From Croceivirga sp009797885 (lineage in GTDB: Bacteria > Bacteroidota > Bacteroidia > Flavobacteriales > Flavobacteriaceae), in contig AP035880.1 of the NCBI GenBank assembly GCA_045866215.1, positions 2,728,001 through 2,792,000 of the forward strand: DNA of 64,000 nucleotides, read 5' to 3'. Within the stretch, counting starts at the first letter, position 1. Every line of letters begins with the position of its first letter. Shown one piece after another: positions 42,624-52,278 of the stretch. The translations under genes and the position numbers were made by a program. The notes under the pieces were generated by a model. It saw only the letters and a list, made by a program, of their open reading frames with translations. It searched no databases and was not told the origin of the DNA.

Positions 42624-44798
42624 ATGGATCATTCACACAACGGCAGCGGCGACCCAAGTCAATGCCCTTTTTTAAACGGCGCCAATACAACCATCGCGGA
42701 AACCAACGTTACCGGTTGGTGGCCAAATACCTTGAACCTGGACATTCTACACCAACACGATACCAAGACCAATCCGTTGGGTGGGGATTTTGATTATCAA
42801 GAAGAACTTAAAAAATTGGATGTTGAAGGCCTCAAAAAAGATCTTCATGAGCTAATGACCGATAGCCAGGATTGGTGGCCTGCTGACTGGGGGCACTATG
42901 GCGGATTGTTCATTAGAATGGCTTGGCATGCAGCGGGGTCGTACCGAACGTCTGACGGTCGTGGTGGCGGTGGTACCGGCAACCAGCGTTTTGCCCCTTT
43001 GAATTCCTGGCCCGATAATGCCAGTTTGGACAAGGCAAGACGTTTATTATGGCCCATTAAAAAGAAATATGGCAATACCGTAAGCTGGGCCGACCTTTTG
43101 ATTTTGGCAGGTAACATAGCCTATGAGAGTATGGGCCTAAAGACTTTTGGTTTTGGATTTGGCCGAGAAGATATTTGGCATCCTGAAAAGGATACCTATT
43201 GGGGTTCGGAAAAGGAATGGTTGGCACCCAGTGAAAACCGTTATGACAATTTAGAGGATGCATCGACCTTGCAGAATCCTTTGGCGGCGGTACACATGGG
43301 CTTGATTTACGTGAATCCAGAAGGGGTGAATGGCAACCCTGACCCGGCCAAAACGGCTTTCCACATTCGTGAAACCTTTGCACGAATGGCCATGAACGAT
43401 GAAGAAACCGTAGCACTTACCGCTGGGGGCCATACGGTTGGTAAAGCCCATGGTAATGGTGATGCGGGAGCACTAGGCCCTGAGCCCGAAGGGGCGCCTA
43501 TTGAGGAGCAGGGTTTTGGATGGACCAGCCCAACCGATGGCAAAGGGCGAACGGCGGTAACAAGTGGTCTTGAGGGTGCTTGGACGACCCATCCCACAAA
43601 ATGGGACAATGGCTATTTTGAAATGCTCTTTAACCATGAATGGGAGTTGAGAAAAAGCCCTGCTGGCGCGCATCAATGGGAACCTGTAAGCATTGCTGAA
43701 CAAGATATGCCCGTAGATGTGGAAGACATGACCACAAGATTGAACCCCATGATGACCGATGCGGATATGGCCATGAAAGTGGACCCTATCTACAAAGAAA
43801 TCTCATTAAAATTCAAAGATGATTTTAATGCCTTTTCGGATGCTTTTGCCCGTGCGTGGTTTAAATTGACCCACAGGGACATGGGCCCTAAGGCTCGCTA
43901 TTTTGGTCCTGATGTTCCGAAGGAAGATTTGATTTGGCAAGATCCAGTACCTGCAGGTAAAAAGGATTATGACGTGGCGGCGGTAAAAGCCAAAATAGAG
44001 GCTTCGGACCTTACGGTGTCAGAAATGGTATCCACAGCTTGGGACAGTGCCCGAACCTTTAGGGGCTCCGATATGCGCGGAGGTGCCAATGGTGCCCGTA
44101 TCAGATTGGCACCACAGAACACCTGTGAGGCAAATGAACCTGACCGGTTGCACAAAGTACTCGGCGTTTTGGAACCTATTGCTACTGAATTTGGTATCAG
44201 CGTGGCCGATGTCATCGTTTTGGCCGGTAATATTGGGGTAGAGAAAGCTGCGAAAGCGGCAGGATATCCTGTGGAAGTGCCCTTTGCACCCGGTCGTGGC
44301 GATGCAACAGCCGAACAGACGGACGCAGCTTCTTTTGAGGTATTGCTTCCATTTGCAGATGGCTTTAGAAACTATCAAAAAGAGGAATATGCTTCAACCC
44401 CCGAAGAAATGTTGTTGGACCGAAGCCAGTTGCTGGGCCTAACCGCTGTAGAAATGACCGTGTTGATCGGTGGTATGCGTGTAATGGGCACTAATTATGG
44501 GGGAACACCTCACGGGGCATTTACCGATACCTTGGGTGCATTGACCAATGATTTTTTCGTGAACTTGACCGATATGGGTAATGTTTGGAAACCCGTCGAT
44601 GGTGGCATTTATGAAATACGCGATCGTGCGACGGATGACTTTAAGTACTCAGCAACCCGTGTGGACCTTGTATTTGGATCAAATTCCATTCTTCGGGCGT
44701 ATGCCGAAGTGTACGCACAGGATGATAGTAAGGAAAAATTCGTGAACGATTTTGTCAAAGCTTGGAATAAAGTGATGAACGCTGACCGCTTTGATTAG
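42624..44798 (+). CDS. katG: catalase-peroxidase
   Basis: The 724-residue haem enzyme destroys hydrogen peroxide by catalase and peroxidase reactions. All key residues are seen: distal R98, W101 and H102 (RMAWHAAGSYR), proximal H270 (TAGGHTVGKAHG), and the Met-Tyr-Trp crosslink trio M255, Y229 and W101. The C-terminal duplicated domain is present (about 430-724), so the protein is full-length. The 188-bp upstream region has no exact TAnnTTTG box; a near match (TAATTTTA, 42563-42570) is the best seen. A strong terminator follows. Confidence 0.97.
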   Translation: MDHSHNGSGDPSQCPFLNGANTTIAETNVTGWWPNTLNLDILHQHDTKTNPLGGDFDYQEELKKLDVEGLKKDLHELMTDSQDWWPADWGHYGGLFIRMAWHAAGSYRTSDGRGGGGTGNQRFAPLNSWPDNASLDKARRLLWPIKKKYGNTVSWADLLILAGNIAYESMGLKTFGFGFGREDIWHPEKDTYWGSEKEWLAPSENRYDNLEDASTLQNPLAAVHMGLIYVNPEGVNGNPDPAKTAFHIRETFARMAMNDEETVALTAGGHTVGKAHGNGDAGALGPEPEGAPIEEQGFGWTSPTDGKGRTAVTSGLEGAWTTHPTKWDNGYFEMLFNHEWELRKSPAGAHQWEPVSIAEQDMPVDVEDMTTRLNPMMTDADMAMKVDPIYKEISLKFKDDFNAFSDAFARAWFKLTHRDMGPKARYFGPDVPKEDLIWQDPVPAGKKDYDVAAVKAKIEASDLTVSEMVSTAWDSARTFRGSDMRGGANGARIRLAPQNTCEANEPDRLHKVLGVLEPIATEFGISVADVIVLAGNIGVEKAAKAAGYPVEVPFAPGRGDATAEQTDAASFEVLLPFADGFRNYQKEEYASTPEEMLLDRSQLLGLTAVEMTVLIGGMRVMGTNYGGTPHGAFTDTLGALTNDFFVNLTDMGNVWKPVDGGIYEIRDRATDDFKYSATRVDLVFGSNSILRAYAEVYAQDDSKEKFVNDFVKAWNKVMNADRFD

Positions 44799-44828
44799 AA
44801 CTAATCTTTGCTATGGATTAGAGAATGT

Positions 44829-44859
44829 AAAAGCGTCCGCCTTAGGCGGACGCTTTTTT
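44829..44859 (+). terminator. strong rho-independent terminator of katG
   Basis: A GC-rich perfect stem, AAAAGCGTCCGCC and its complement, encloses the loop TTA and runs straight into a T tract. It lies about 30 bases after the katG stop codon. Confidence 0.9.
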
Positions 44860-44901
44860 ATTTTTCGAATGTAATGTATGGAGTCTTGAAAATTACAAAA
44901 A

Positions 44902-45036
44902 CCGTCAGTTCGGGTTTTTTTGTCGAACTGAGTGTGGTCGAAGTCAAGAAAACGTATCGAGAACGCGGTTTTTGCCTAAAATTCGTATTCTCGATACATC
45001 CCGAAGTTTCATTCGGGACACGCGAATAGACGAATT
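44902..45036. repeat. flavobacterial intergenic repeat with hairpins
   Basis: The gap between katG and the VOC gene contains CCGTCAGTTCGGG, GTCGAACTGAGTGTGGTCGA and two inverted copies of GTATCGAGAA (44954-44963 and 44988-44997). A smaller hairpin, TCCCGAA/TTCGGGA, lies at 44999-45018. The pattern is related to the unit at 3890-4027 and resembles dispersed flavobacterial repeats. No gene is seen in it. Confidence 0.6.
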
Positions 45037-45037
45037 C

Positions 45038-45385
45038 TCATTGGATTTCGGTCCAAATGGCCAACTCATTTCCAGAGGGGTCCAGAAAATGAAAACGTCT
45101 ACCCCCAGGAAACGAGAAGATGTCCACAGCGATTTCAGCGCCCAAACCCATCACTTTTTCTTTAATGGCTTCCAGATTGTCATGGTGCAACACCACAAGT
45201 GCCCCGTTTACAATAGGTTCTTTGCTCAATTCAAAACCACCTTCCACGCCACTTTCTGAAAAAGCGGTATAGGTTGGGCCATAATCCGTGAATTTCCAAC
45301 CAAAGGCTTCCCCATAAAAGCTTTTGATTTCTTCAAGGTTTTTGGCCTTAAACTCCACATAGTTGATAGGGGTGTTTTTACTCAT
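45038..45385 (-). CDS. VOC-family (glyoxalase/bleomycin resistance fold) protein
   Basis: This 115-residue protein has the vicinal oxygen chelate fold: INYVEFKAKNLEEIKSFYGE at the N-terminus and the late block IFSFPGGRRFHFLDPSGNEL. Such proteins are lyases, dioxygenases or binding proteins; the function cannot be named. The start at ATG 45385 overlaps the end of the haloperoxidase gene by eight bases, which indicates translational coupling. The frame extends further upstream but that part is unlike the family. Confidence 0.88.
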   Translation of the reverse strand: MSKNTPINYVEFKAKNLEEIKSFYGEAFGWKFTDYGPTYTAFSESGVEGGFELSKEPIVNGALVVLHHDNLEAIKEKVMGLGAEIAVDIFSFPGGRRFHFLDPSGNELAIWTEIQ

Positions 45386-46841
45386 CGCCAATATGTTTCT
45401 GATAAAATTTCCAGACCTCATGGGCAACATCACGCCCCAGTTGCAATCCAGCAACATTATCGGCCTGGACATGGTAACCTCCCATAACCCTGGATATTCC
45501 TGCCATTTCGGCGGTTTTAGTAAAAGTTGGGAATTTTAAGGTTACGGTATCCCCCGGATGGTTTGGATGTGTGAGGGCACCGGCAACCAATTCTACTTCT
45601 TCACCAAATTCATCACTGCCCGTCCATAGTTTTAGCGCCTCCCCGCAGCCTCCACTAATGGTACTATGGCCCGATGTATAACTGGGAAAAGGAGGACATA
45701 GAAAGACATCCGGGGAATACGGCCGCCATTGGTTACCGTCCATTTCGATCATTCCCTTTCCGGGCCCGCCCCAACCGGTGATGGTCTTGCCCCCATAATA
45801 TTCATGCACAAGGGCATAGGGCCTGGCGTAATCATAAAACATTTTTGAATCCCAGGAAGCAATAAAGGCATCCATTGCGACGACCTGGTTGTAGAAATAC
45901 ATCTTTACATCCTGGTCCAGGACATGATTGTCCCTTCGGGAAACGTCCTGGGCAAATTTTAACCAATGCCCTGCTTGTTGAACGGATTTTGGACCATCTC
46001 GCATAAACTCCACCAAAGCTTTTTCCTCATCGGTCAACTTGGCCTGTAATTCCACTACTTCCGCGACTTCGTTTTTCAATTGTTCCGAACCGACCAAAGG
46101 GGGTGGTCCGGGTCTAAATTGGTCCCCGGATTTTAAGGCAATGGGCTTCACTTTGTCCCAAAAGGGGGTAAGGCATCCAGGGGCGAACTTGCCGCCTTGT
46201 CCATCTGAAAAATACTTGGGCTGCCAACGGTTGATGTCCACGTTTTTATCTGCGGAATTTACAGGCTCATAACCCACATAATTGAAATAGGCCTCCCCAT
46301 TGGAACCTTCCTCTTCCCCATATTGGTTGGCGCCATCCCCTTTGCGCGCTTCAATGACCGCTTTGGCGGCAAGATTTCCTATTCCGACCGGAGTAGTAGG
46401 GTCCATTGACGTATCCATGGGGTTTAACCCCAGTTCCTCTTTCATGAATTTTTCAAATAATGCGCTGTCCGTATAGTAATACTCGTTCATGGTTCGCAGT
46501 GCAGCATAACTAATGGCAATTTCCTTGTTTTTTAAGGTCATTTCGTCCAATGGCCTGCGTTCCACACCATTCAGATAAACAGGGGTTGCTTTATCGTCAA
46601 AACGGGACCAAGCATCAAAAACAGCCGTAAATATGAGTCCTAAATAACGAGAGGTGATTGTAGGTCTGGGGTTAAATCGTTCCGTGTCCAAAGCCGTGGC
46701 TTCCAAAGCCATCTCTCCCCATTTATAGGCAACATTTTCCACTCCTTTGGGTTCTGGAGCTTCACTTTTGGGCTTATTGGAATCGTTTTTACAGGAAAGC
46801 ACTATGCTGGCTATCAAGCATAGCAAGGTGATTTTTTTCAT
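45378..46841 (-). CDS. vanadium-dependent haloperoxidase-like (PAP2) lipoprotein
   Basis: The 487-residue protein has a lipoprotein signal (ASIVLSC, Cys17) and the PAP2/vanadium haloperoxidase motif set: K333 and R340 (KMFYDYARP, K-x6-RP), S390-G391-H392 (YTSGHSTIS), and R451, H457, D461 (SRVMGGYHVQAD). These bind vanadate or phosphate. It may be a bromo- or iodoperoxidase, or a phosphatase of the same fold; the long PAP2 domain and motif spacing favour haloperoxidase. It overlaps the VOC gene by eight bases and follows the kinase-aminotransferase gene. Confidence 0.85.
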   Translation of the reverse strand: MKKITLLCLIASIVLSCKNDSNKPKSEAPEPKGVENVAYKWGEMALEATALDTERFNPRPTITSRYLGLIFTAVFDAWSRFDDKATPVYLNGVERRPLDEMTLKNKEIAISYAALRTMNEYYYTDSALFEKFMKEELGLNPMDTSMDPTTPVGIGNLAAKAVIEARKGDGANQYGEEEGSNGEAYFNYVGYEPVNSADKNVDINRWQPKYFSDGQGGKFAPGCLTPFWDKVKPIALKSGDQFRPGPPPLVGSEQLKNEVAEVVELQAKLTDEEKALVEFMRDGPKSVQQAGHWLKFAQDVSRRDNHVLDQDVKMYFYNQVVAMDAFIASWDSKMFYDYARPYALVHEYYGGKTITGWGGPGKGMIEMDGNQWRPYSPDVFLCPPFPSYTSGHSTISGGCGEALKLWTGSDEFGEEVELVAGALTHPNHPGDTVTLKFPTFTKTAEMAGISRVMGGYHVQADNVAGLQLGRDVAHEVWKFYQKHIGDE

Positions 46842-46899
46842 TAAAAATGTTATTTATTGGGTTGTCGAACCTTAAAAATATGAAATGATCGGGATTCTG

Positions 46900-49182
46900 C
46901 TAAGCTTTATATCCTTTTAAAATCCCCCGAATATGGTCCACTACTTTTTCCGCATTGGCTTTGGTAAAGCACAAGGGGGGTTTGCTTTTAATGACGTTGT
47001 CATAGGGACCGTCGGTACTCACCAGGATATACTGCTCCCGGAGGGCATTTTTTAGATGTTGTGCCAAGGCGGTATGGGCTTCCTTGGAACCTTCCCGGAC
47101 CATATCCATACCGATAAAAAGCCCCGATCCCCGTACATCACCAATACAGGCGTGTTCCTTTCCCAACTCTTTTAACAGCTTCATATAATGGTTGCCCACT
47201 TCCAAGGCATTTTCCTGTAGTTTTTCCTGTTCCATAACTTCTAAAACGGCCATGCCGATGGCACAGGAAACCGGATTACCGCCAAAGGAGCTAAAAAATT
47301 CAACCCCTTTTTCAAAAGAGGCAGCAATTTCCGCTGTGGTCACTACGGCCCCTATGGGGTGTCCGTTGCCCATGGGTTTCCCCAATACCACAATATCCGG
47401 GACCACATCCTGCTGTTCAAAACCCCAAAAAACGTCCCCCAACCTGCCAAATCCGGTTTGCACCTCATCGCTGATACAAACACCTCCTTGTTCTCGAATG
47501 GTGCTGTAGAGGGGCTTTAAATAACCCTTTGCCAAAGGGACCTGACCACCACAACCCACAACGGGTTCCGAGATAAACACGGCCAAGGGTTGCGAAAGGC
47601 TTTTAAGGTTACGGATCGCCTCATGTGCATAGGCCTTTCCCGCGGTTCCATCGTTTTTATGGTATTGTCCGCGATAGGTATCCGGTAAAATGGTTTTATG
47701 GATATGGGACGATTGCCCCTGACCCTTGGGATGATTGAATTTATAATCACTGATATTGATACCTATTTGGGTATTCCCATGATACCCATGTTCCATCACC
47801 AAAAGGTCTTGAAACCCTGTATGGGCTTTTGCCAACCGAATGGCCAAATCACTGGCTGCGCTGCCCGAGTTCACCAAAAATACCTTGTTCAGGGATTTGG
47901 GGAACTTGGCCAGTAAACGTTCCGCATAGGCTGGCAATAGGTCATACAGGTACCTGGTGTTGGTATTCAATTTGCCCATTTGACGTTGTCCAGCTTCTAC
48001 GACCATAGGATGTTGATGCCCCACATGGGGAATATTGTTGTAAGCATCCAAGAACGAATTTCCCTCATGGTCAAACATGTATTGGAATGCAGCTCGCTGC
48101 ATAAGAATGGGCTTTTTGTAGCTAATGGAAAGAATAGCGCTCAGGTGTTTTTTTCGACCGTCCAGGGCATGTGCAGTGGAGGGTGTATCTTTTTTGGGCA
48201 GTCCAACTGCCTTCCGGAAGGAGTTTTCGGCCTTTACTGCACCAATTTCAAGCCATTTGTACAACAGGATCCAGGCTTTTTCCTCACTGACCGAAGCATA
48301 GGTGTTGTTGGGATCATTTGCGGCAGCGTGGGCAGAATTGCAAACGCTGGTACATAAACGCATGGCAATAAGGTAGTAGAGCACGGAAATCTCCTTTTCC
48401 TCCAAAGGCAGTACGCTATGATAGGACCCCAATAAGGGTTCGGCCCACTGTAGCGGTTCTTTGCTGGTATAGAAAACATAGGTTGCCATAATGGCTACCT
48501 CATTGATGAGTTGTGAATGGGTACAATCCCCAAAATCAATAACGCCAAGGACGTTGTTTCCCTGAACAAGGATATTCCATTCGTTTAAGTCATTATGGAT
48601 GGTCGCCTTCCGAAGTTGGGGCAGTAGGGGCAATACCTGATATTCATATTGCTGAAAAAAGTAGGAAACCAAATTGCGCTTTTTGGGGGAAGCAATGGCA
48701 GTCAAATACTTCTTATTGAGCTGAACGGATTGCAAATCCCATTCCCATGTCCGGGCCCGGAGTGCCACATGGTCAAAATCCAATAAAGCCCTGTCCAATT
48801 GGCCCGCATAATGTCCCAAAGCACAAATGATATCGGAATTAAGGGGGGCATCCCCCATAAAAGTACCTTCAACAAAGGTCAATAACCGGCAGGGATTGGA
48901 CTGTTCCCCAATCGTTAAAACTTTTAGGAAGGTACCATCCACAAAGGGAATAGGTTTGGGAACTTCTTGAAATCCTTTGGATTGGAGGTGAAGTAGCAAT
49001 TGATTTTCGGCTTCAAGAACTTCCAAAAGGCCTTTATAGTTGGAATAGGTTTTGAAAATACACTTCCCTTGGGAAGAGCGCACCAAATAGTTTTTGTTGT
49101 CGTAACCGTATAACGGTTTTACCGTGACCTCCTTTAGCCCGAACTCCTCTTGAAGAATCGCTGTAATGATCTTAAATTCCAT
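46900..49182 (-). CDS. fused APH-like kinase and class III PLP enzyme
   Basis: The 760-residue protein joins two enzymes. Residues about 20-300 are an aminoglycoside-phosphotransferase-type kinase, with HNDLNEWNILV (D198, N203) and GVIDFGD (D216). Residues about 345-760 are a class III (fold I) PLP enzyme, with D572 in SDEVQTGFG and the PLP lysine K602 in LGKPMGNGHP. In animals, hydroxylysine kinase (APH-like) feeds a related PLP phospho-lyase, so this fusion may phosphorylate an amino alcohol or hydroxylated amino acid and then eliminate phosphate and ammonia. The substrate is not known. No M23 peptidase insert, seen in some relatives, is present. Confidence 0.85.
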   Translation of the reverse strand: MEFKIITAILQEEFGLKEVTVKPLYGYDNKNYLVRSSQGKCIFKTYSNYKGLLEVLEAENQLLLHLQSKGFQEVPKPIPFVDGTFLKVLTIGEQSNPCRLLTFVEGTFMGDAPLNSDIICALGHYAGQLDRALLDFDHVALRARTWEWDLQSVQLNKKYLTAIASPKKRNLVSYFFQQYEYQVLPLLPQLRKATIHNDLNEWNILVQGNNVLGVIDFGDCTHSQLINEVAIMATYVFYTSKEPLQWAEPLLGSYHSVLPLEEKEISVLYYLIAMRLCTSVCNSAHAAANDPNNTYASVSEEKAWILLYKWLEIGAVKAENSFRKAVGLPKKDTPSTAHALDGRKKHLSAILSISYKKPILMQRAAFQYMFDHEGNSFLDAYNNIPHVGHQHPMVVEAGQRQMGKLNTNTRYLYDLLPAYAERLLAKFPKSLNKVFLVNSGSAASDLAIRLAKAHTGFQDLLVMEHGYHGNTQIGINISDYKFNHPKGQGQSSHIHKTILPDTYRGQYHKNDGTAGKAYAHEAIRNLKSLSQPLAVFISEPVVGCGGQVPLAKGYLKPLYSTIREQGGVCISDEVQTGFGRLGDVFWGFEQQDVVPDIVVLGKPMGNGHPIGAVVTTAEIAASFEKGVEFFSSFGGNPVSCAIGMAVLEVMEQEKLQENALEVGNHYMKLLKELGKEHACIGDVRGSGLFIGMDMVREGSKEAHTALAQHLKNALREQYILVSTDGPYDNVIKSKPPLCFTKANAEKVVDHIRGILKGYKA

Positions 49183-49248
49183 TCTTAGGTATATCCTACT
49201 GCTTTTGAGTTTTGGTGTAGTAGGTTAAAATTAAGGTGTTCAGCTGGC

Positions 49249-51324
49249 TTAATCAATCGAATTCCTGAAACGATATTGCAATTGGACCCCGGCAAAGTAG
49301 TTGATTCCGTTTCCTGGGAAGAAAAATCGTGGTTGGTTGCCACCAAAACCGACGGCGTTCACCAAAACGGACTGGGCAAAGTTGGTGTTGAAAAGGTTGT
49401 TTACGCCAGCATTCAATCCAATATGGAATTTATCCAAGACCTGGGTACGATAACGGAGTTGGGCATTGAAGACATTAAAGGATTCGCTAAAAAGGGTATT
49501 GGCATCGGTTAAAGGGATTTCATCCACAAATTGGTGGGTAAGGTTAAATACAATGCCACTGGCATTTCTGACGGTGATACCGGAATTGATCCGATGTCTC
49601 GGTACACCGGCCAGGTTATTCCCCGAAAAGTCATTGTCCCCATCCAAAAAATCCACAAACGTATGGTTGCTATAGCTGTAGCTGATTCGTGGGATTACGT
49701 ACCAATTTTGGGCAAGGTTACCGCTGTAGGAAGCATCCAATTCAATGCCTTGATGTTTGGTCTCACCGGCATTTCGTCCTATAAATAAGTCTTCATCAAT
49801 CCGCTCCGCAACCAACAGATCCGTAATATCCATCTGGTACAGGGAAATTCCCAAATTCAGTTTTTTGTTCCATAGCGTAAGAACACTTCCAAGTTCATAG
49901 CTCCATCCCTTTTCCTGTTCTATGGTTGGATTGATAACGCCATCCGGAGTTAAGGTTTCTTCCAGGCCAGGATTGGAAAACCCCCTACTTGCATTGGCAA
50001 AGAACCGACCATAGTCCACCTCGTAGACCAAACCAAAACTTGGTAATAGAATCGGGTCAAAATCCCGTTGGGCAGAAGTGTTTTCTTCACCGGAGTTGAA
50101 CAAATCCCTGAAATCATAATCCGTTTTGTTGAAATTAAGGCCCACTTGTGCCTGCAGATTGTTGGCAATAGGAAAGGTATATCCTCCAAAAAGGTTCAAT
50201 TGGGAACGGAATTCCTTGTTTTCACTAAGCCGTTCCCCCTGCAGACTTCCATTGCCATCATTATCCCGAAACTCATTTACAAAAGTCTGCCAGTTGTACT
50301 CATCCCTGTACAGTTCGCCACCAATGGTGAAATCGCCTTTGAACAATTTTCCCTCCGTTACCGATCGGAATCCAAAACCATGGGTAAACTCATCCAGGAT
50401 GTTGAAGGGCCTGGGCTCAAAATGGTCCAAATAGGTGTAAAAAATACTATTGGTGGTCCTTAGCTTTTGATTGAACCGATGGCCATAAGAGATGCCCGCC
50501 AAGGTATACCTATTATCTTCAAACCCCCTGGCGGCAAGCCAGTTGGCTGCCGCACGCCTCGGGTTTTCCCTAAAATCGGTTTCATTGATGGAACTGGGAA
50601 TACCGGCTGTATAATCGATATGGTTGATTAAAAAATCCATTTTCCCCTTATCATTCAATCGTGCGGATGAGGTGAGCAAAAAACCATCACGTTCAAAGCT
50701 GTTGTTTTGTCGAAACCCATCAGTTTGCAGATGATTGTAACTAAAATTGATGTTGAAGTTTTTTTCGGAATGGCGAAAGGCCAAATTGTTCTTTAGGGTA
50801 GTAAAGGAACCAAAAGTGAAGCTATTTCCTAAAAAGGTCCTTCCTACTTGGGGAGGTTTGGTATTTAAAACAATGGCACCCCCCAGATTGGCCCCCAAAG
50901 CGGTCCCTTTTGGGCCTTTGACCACTTCAATACGACCCATGTTTTCAAAATCATAGGCTTCAATGGTGGAAACCCCTGTGCCATTGGTTACTGGAATCCC
51001 GTTGAAGTAAAGACGAAGCTTATCCGTGCCAAAAGGGGTTCTTGCGCCAACACCACGAATGGTAATGCGGTTGGTGTTCAGGGCACCGGAAAGCACATAC
51101 AATCCAGAAATTTGGTTTAATCCCCCTGCAAAATCAATGGGACTGAACTGCTCTAAATCCGCCACCCCCAAACTGGACGATTCCGTAATGCCCACAGCCT
51201 TTTTGGTAATGAATTCCTCAATCAGGGTCACTTCATCCAATGTATTGATGGAATCCAATTGTTGACTTTGAGAAAAAGTCAGAAAACAGGTCAAAAGAAT
51301 TATGAAGAAGAAGGGGGCTTTCAT
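49249..51324 (-). CDS. TonB-dependent outer-membrane receptor
   Basis: The 691-residue protein has a signal peptide (IILLTCFLTFSQSQ), a TonB-box-like early region (TLDEVTLIEE), a plug domain (about 55-165, ITIRGVGARTPFGTDK and VEVVKGPKG-like IEVVKGPKGTALGANLGGA) and a 22-strand barrel ending in F/R-rich residues. The N-terminal carboxypeptidase-D-like extension common in SusC proteins is absent, so a siderophore, haem or cobalamin ligand is more likely than a polysaccharide. The ligand is unknown. A very good promoter ends only eight bases before the ATG. Confidence 0.88.
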   Translation of the reverse strand: MKAPFFFIILLTCFLTFSQSQQLDSINTLDEVTLIEEFITKKAVGITESSSLGVADLEQFSPIDFAGGLNQISGLYVLSGALNTNRITIRGVGARTPFGTDKLRLYFNGIPVTNGTGVSTIEAYDFENMGRIEVVKGPKGTALGANLGGAIVLNTKPPQVGRTFLGNSFTFGSFTTLKNNLAFRHSEKNFNINFSYNHLQTDGFRQNNSFERDGFLLTSSARLNDKGKMDFLINHIDYTAGIPSSINETDFRENPRRAAANWLAARGFEDNRYTLAGISYGHRFNQKLRTTNSIFYTYLDHFEPRPFNILDEFTHGFGFRSVTEGKLFKGDFTIGGELYRDEYNWQTFVNEFRDNDGNGSLQGERLSENKEFRSQLNLFGGYTFPIANNLQAQVGLNFNKTDYDFRDLFNSGEENTSAQRDFDPILLPSFGLVYEVDYGRFFANASRGFSNPGLEETLTPDGVINPTIEQEKGWSYELGSVLTLWNKKLNLGISLYQMDITDLLVAERIDEDLFIGRNAGETKHQGIELDASYSGNLAQNWYVIPRISYSYSNHTFVDFLDGDNDFSGNNLAGVPRHRINSGITVRNASGIVFNLTHQFVDEIPLTDANTLFSESFNVFNAQLRYRTQVLDKFHIGLNAGVNNLFNTNFAQSVLVNAVGFGGNQPRFFFPGNGINYFAGVQLQYRFRNSID

Positions 51325-51332
51325 AGCAGGGC

Positions 51333-51362
51333 CAAAAGTAAGGATTAAAAGCCATAGCCCAA
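51333..51362 (-). promoter_or_regulatory. promoter of the TonB-dependent receptor gene
   Basis: On the minus strand TTG (51360-51362), 19 bases, then TACTTTTG (51333-51340) match the Bacteroidota consensus in sequence and spacing. The start site would be within a few bases of the ATG at 51324, so the mRNA may be nearly leaderless. Confidence 0.65.
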
Positions 51363-51470
51363 GGGTATGCCGTTGCTCTCCAAAAGTTGGGGAGCAAGAT
51401 CGGAATGGGAATAACCGATTTGCCGGGAAATCCCATCAGTTTTTAGGCCAGGAAGACCAAAATTTAGGGG

Positions 51471-52265
51471 TCAACTATAAAAACCAATGCCATTTTTGAT
51501 CAGTTCATAGTACTTTTCTTCACTAAAGGAATAAAGGTATGGGGCTTTGTTGGCGGCACCCGTCATTTGTTTCTCATGGCGGATCAAAATACCCAACTTT
51601 AAGAGTTTTCGCTGAAAATTGCTGCGTTCCAAAGGTTTGCCGAGAATCGCCTCGTAGAGTTTTCGCAAATCCTGCATGGTGAATTTCTTGGGCAATAAGG
51701 AAATACCAATGGGCAAATAATTCAACTGGGTTTTTAGGTGGTCCAGGGCTTTGGTGATAATTTCTTTGTGATCTAAGATCAGAGGAGGCAATGCATTGAG
51801 GGATTTCCATTCACAAACCTCGCTAAATGCATCCGGCCGGGGGTGTATCCTTTTAATGTCAACAAGGGCAAAATAACCGGTGGTGATGAATCTATTGGTA
51901 ATCCATTTTAAAAAATTGGGGCTTAGCTCTTCCATCTTTTTTAAATGGTACAGCGGTTTCGAAATTTGTGGATTTTTGTTTCGGACGCTGCTCCCAAAGG
52001 TGTAAAATTGCTTTACAAAAACGGAACTGAGACCGGTACGTTCCTGGAGTACGCGTTGTGCCGCATCATCCAAATGTTCTGTTTTTTTGATAAAACCGCC
52101 CGGTAAGGTCCAAACACCGTCATTTTTCCATTTAAGCAATAGCACCTTTAGTTGTTGGCTTTCATAGCCCAGGATGACGCAATCTATGGAATTTCCCGGG
52201 AGGTAGTCCTCGAGTTGCGCTTCAAATGACTTGATATGATGTAAAAGATCGATTTCCGGGTCCAC
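51471..52265 (-). CDS. NrtR-type NUDIX-like transcription regulator
   Basis: The 264-residue protein has an N-terminal NUDIX-like domain (about 20-150) and a C-terminal winged helix (about 180-260, KKFTMQDLRKLYEAILGKPL). The NUDIX box is degenerate: GFIKKTEHLDDAAQRVLQER ends with Glu-Arg in place of the Glu-Glu pair. This fits NrtR-type regulators, which sense a sugar or ADP-ribose-like ligand rather than hydrolyse it. The start is GTG at 52265. It is divergent from the GH3 gene, and two matched operators lie between them. Confidence 0.88.
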   Translation of the reverse strand: MDPEIDLLHHIKSFEAQLEDYLPGNSIDCVILGYESQQLKVLLLKWKNDGVWTLPGGFIKKTEHLDDAAQRVLQERTGLSSVFVKQFYTFGSSVRNKNPQISKPLYHLKKMEELSPNFLKWITNRFITTGYFALVDIKRIHPRPDAFSEVCEWKSLNALPPLILDHKEIITKALDHLKTQLNYLPIGISLLPKKFTMQDLRKLYEAILGKPLERSNFQRKLLKLGILIRHEKQMTGAANKAPYLYSFSEEKYYELIKNGIGFYS

Positions 52266-52278
52266 AGCAAAAATTTAA

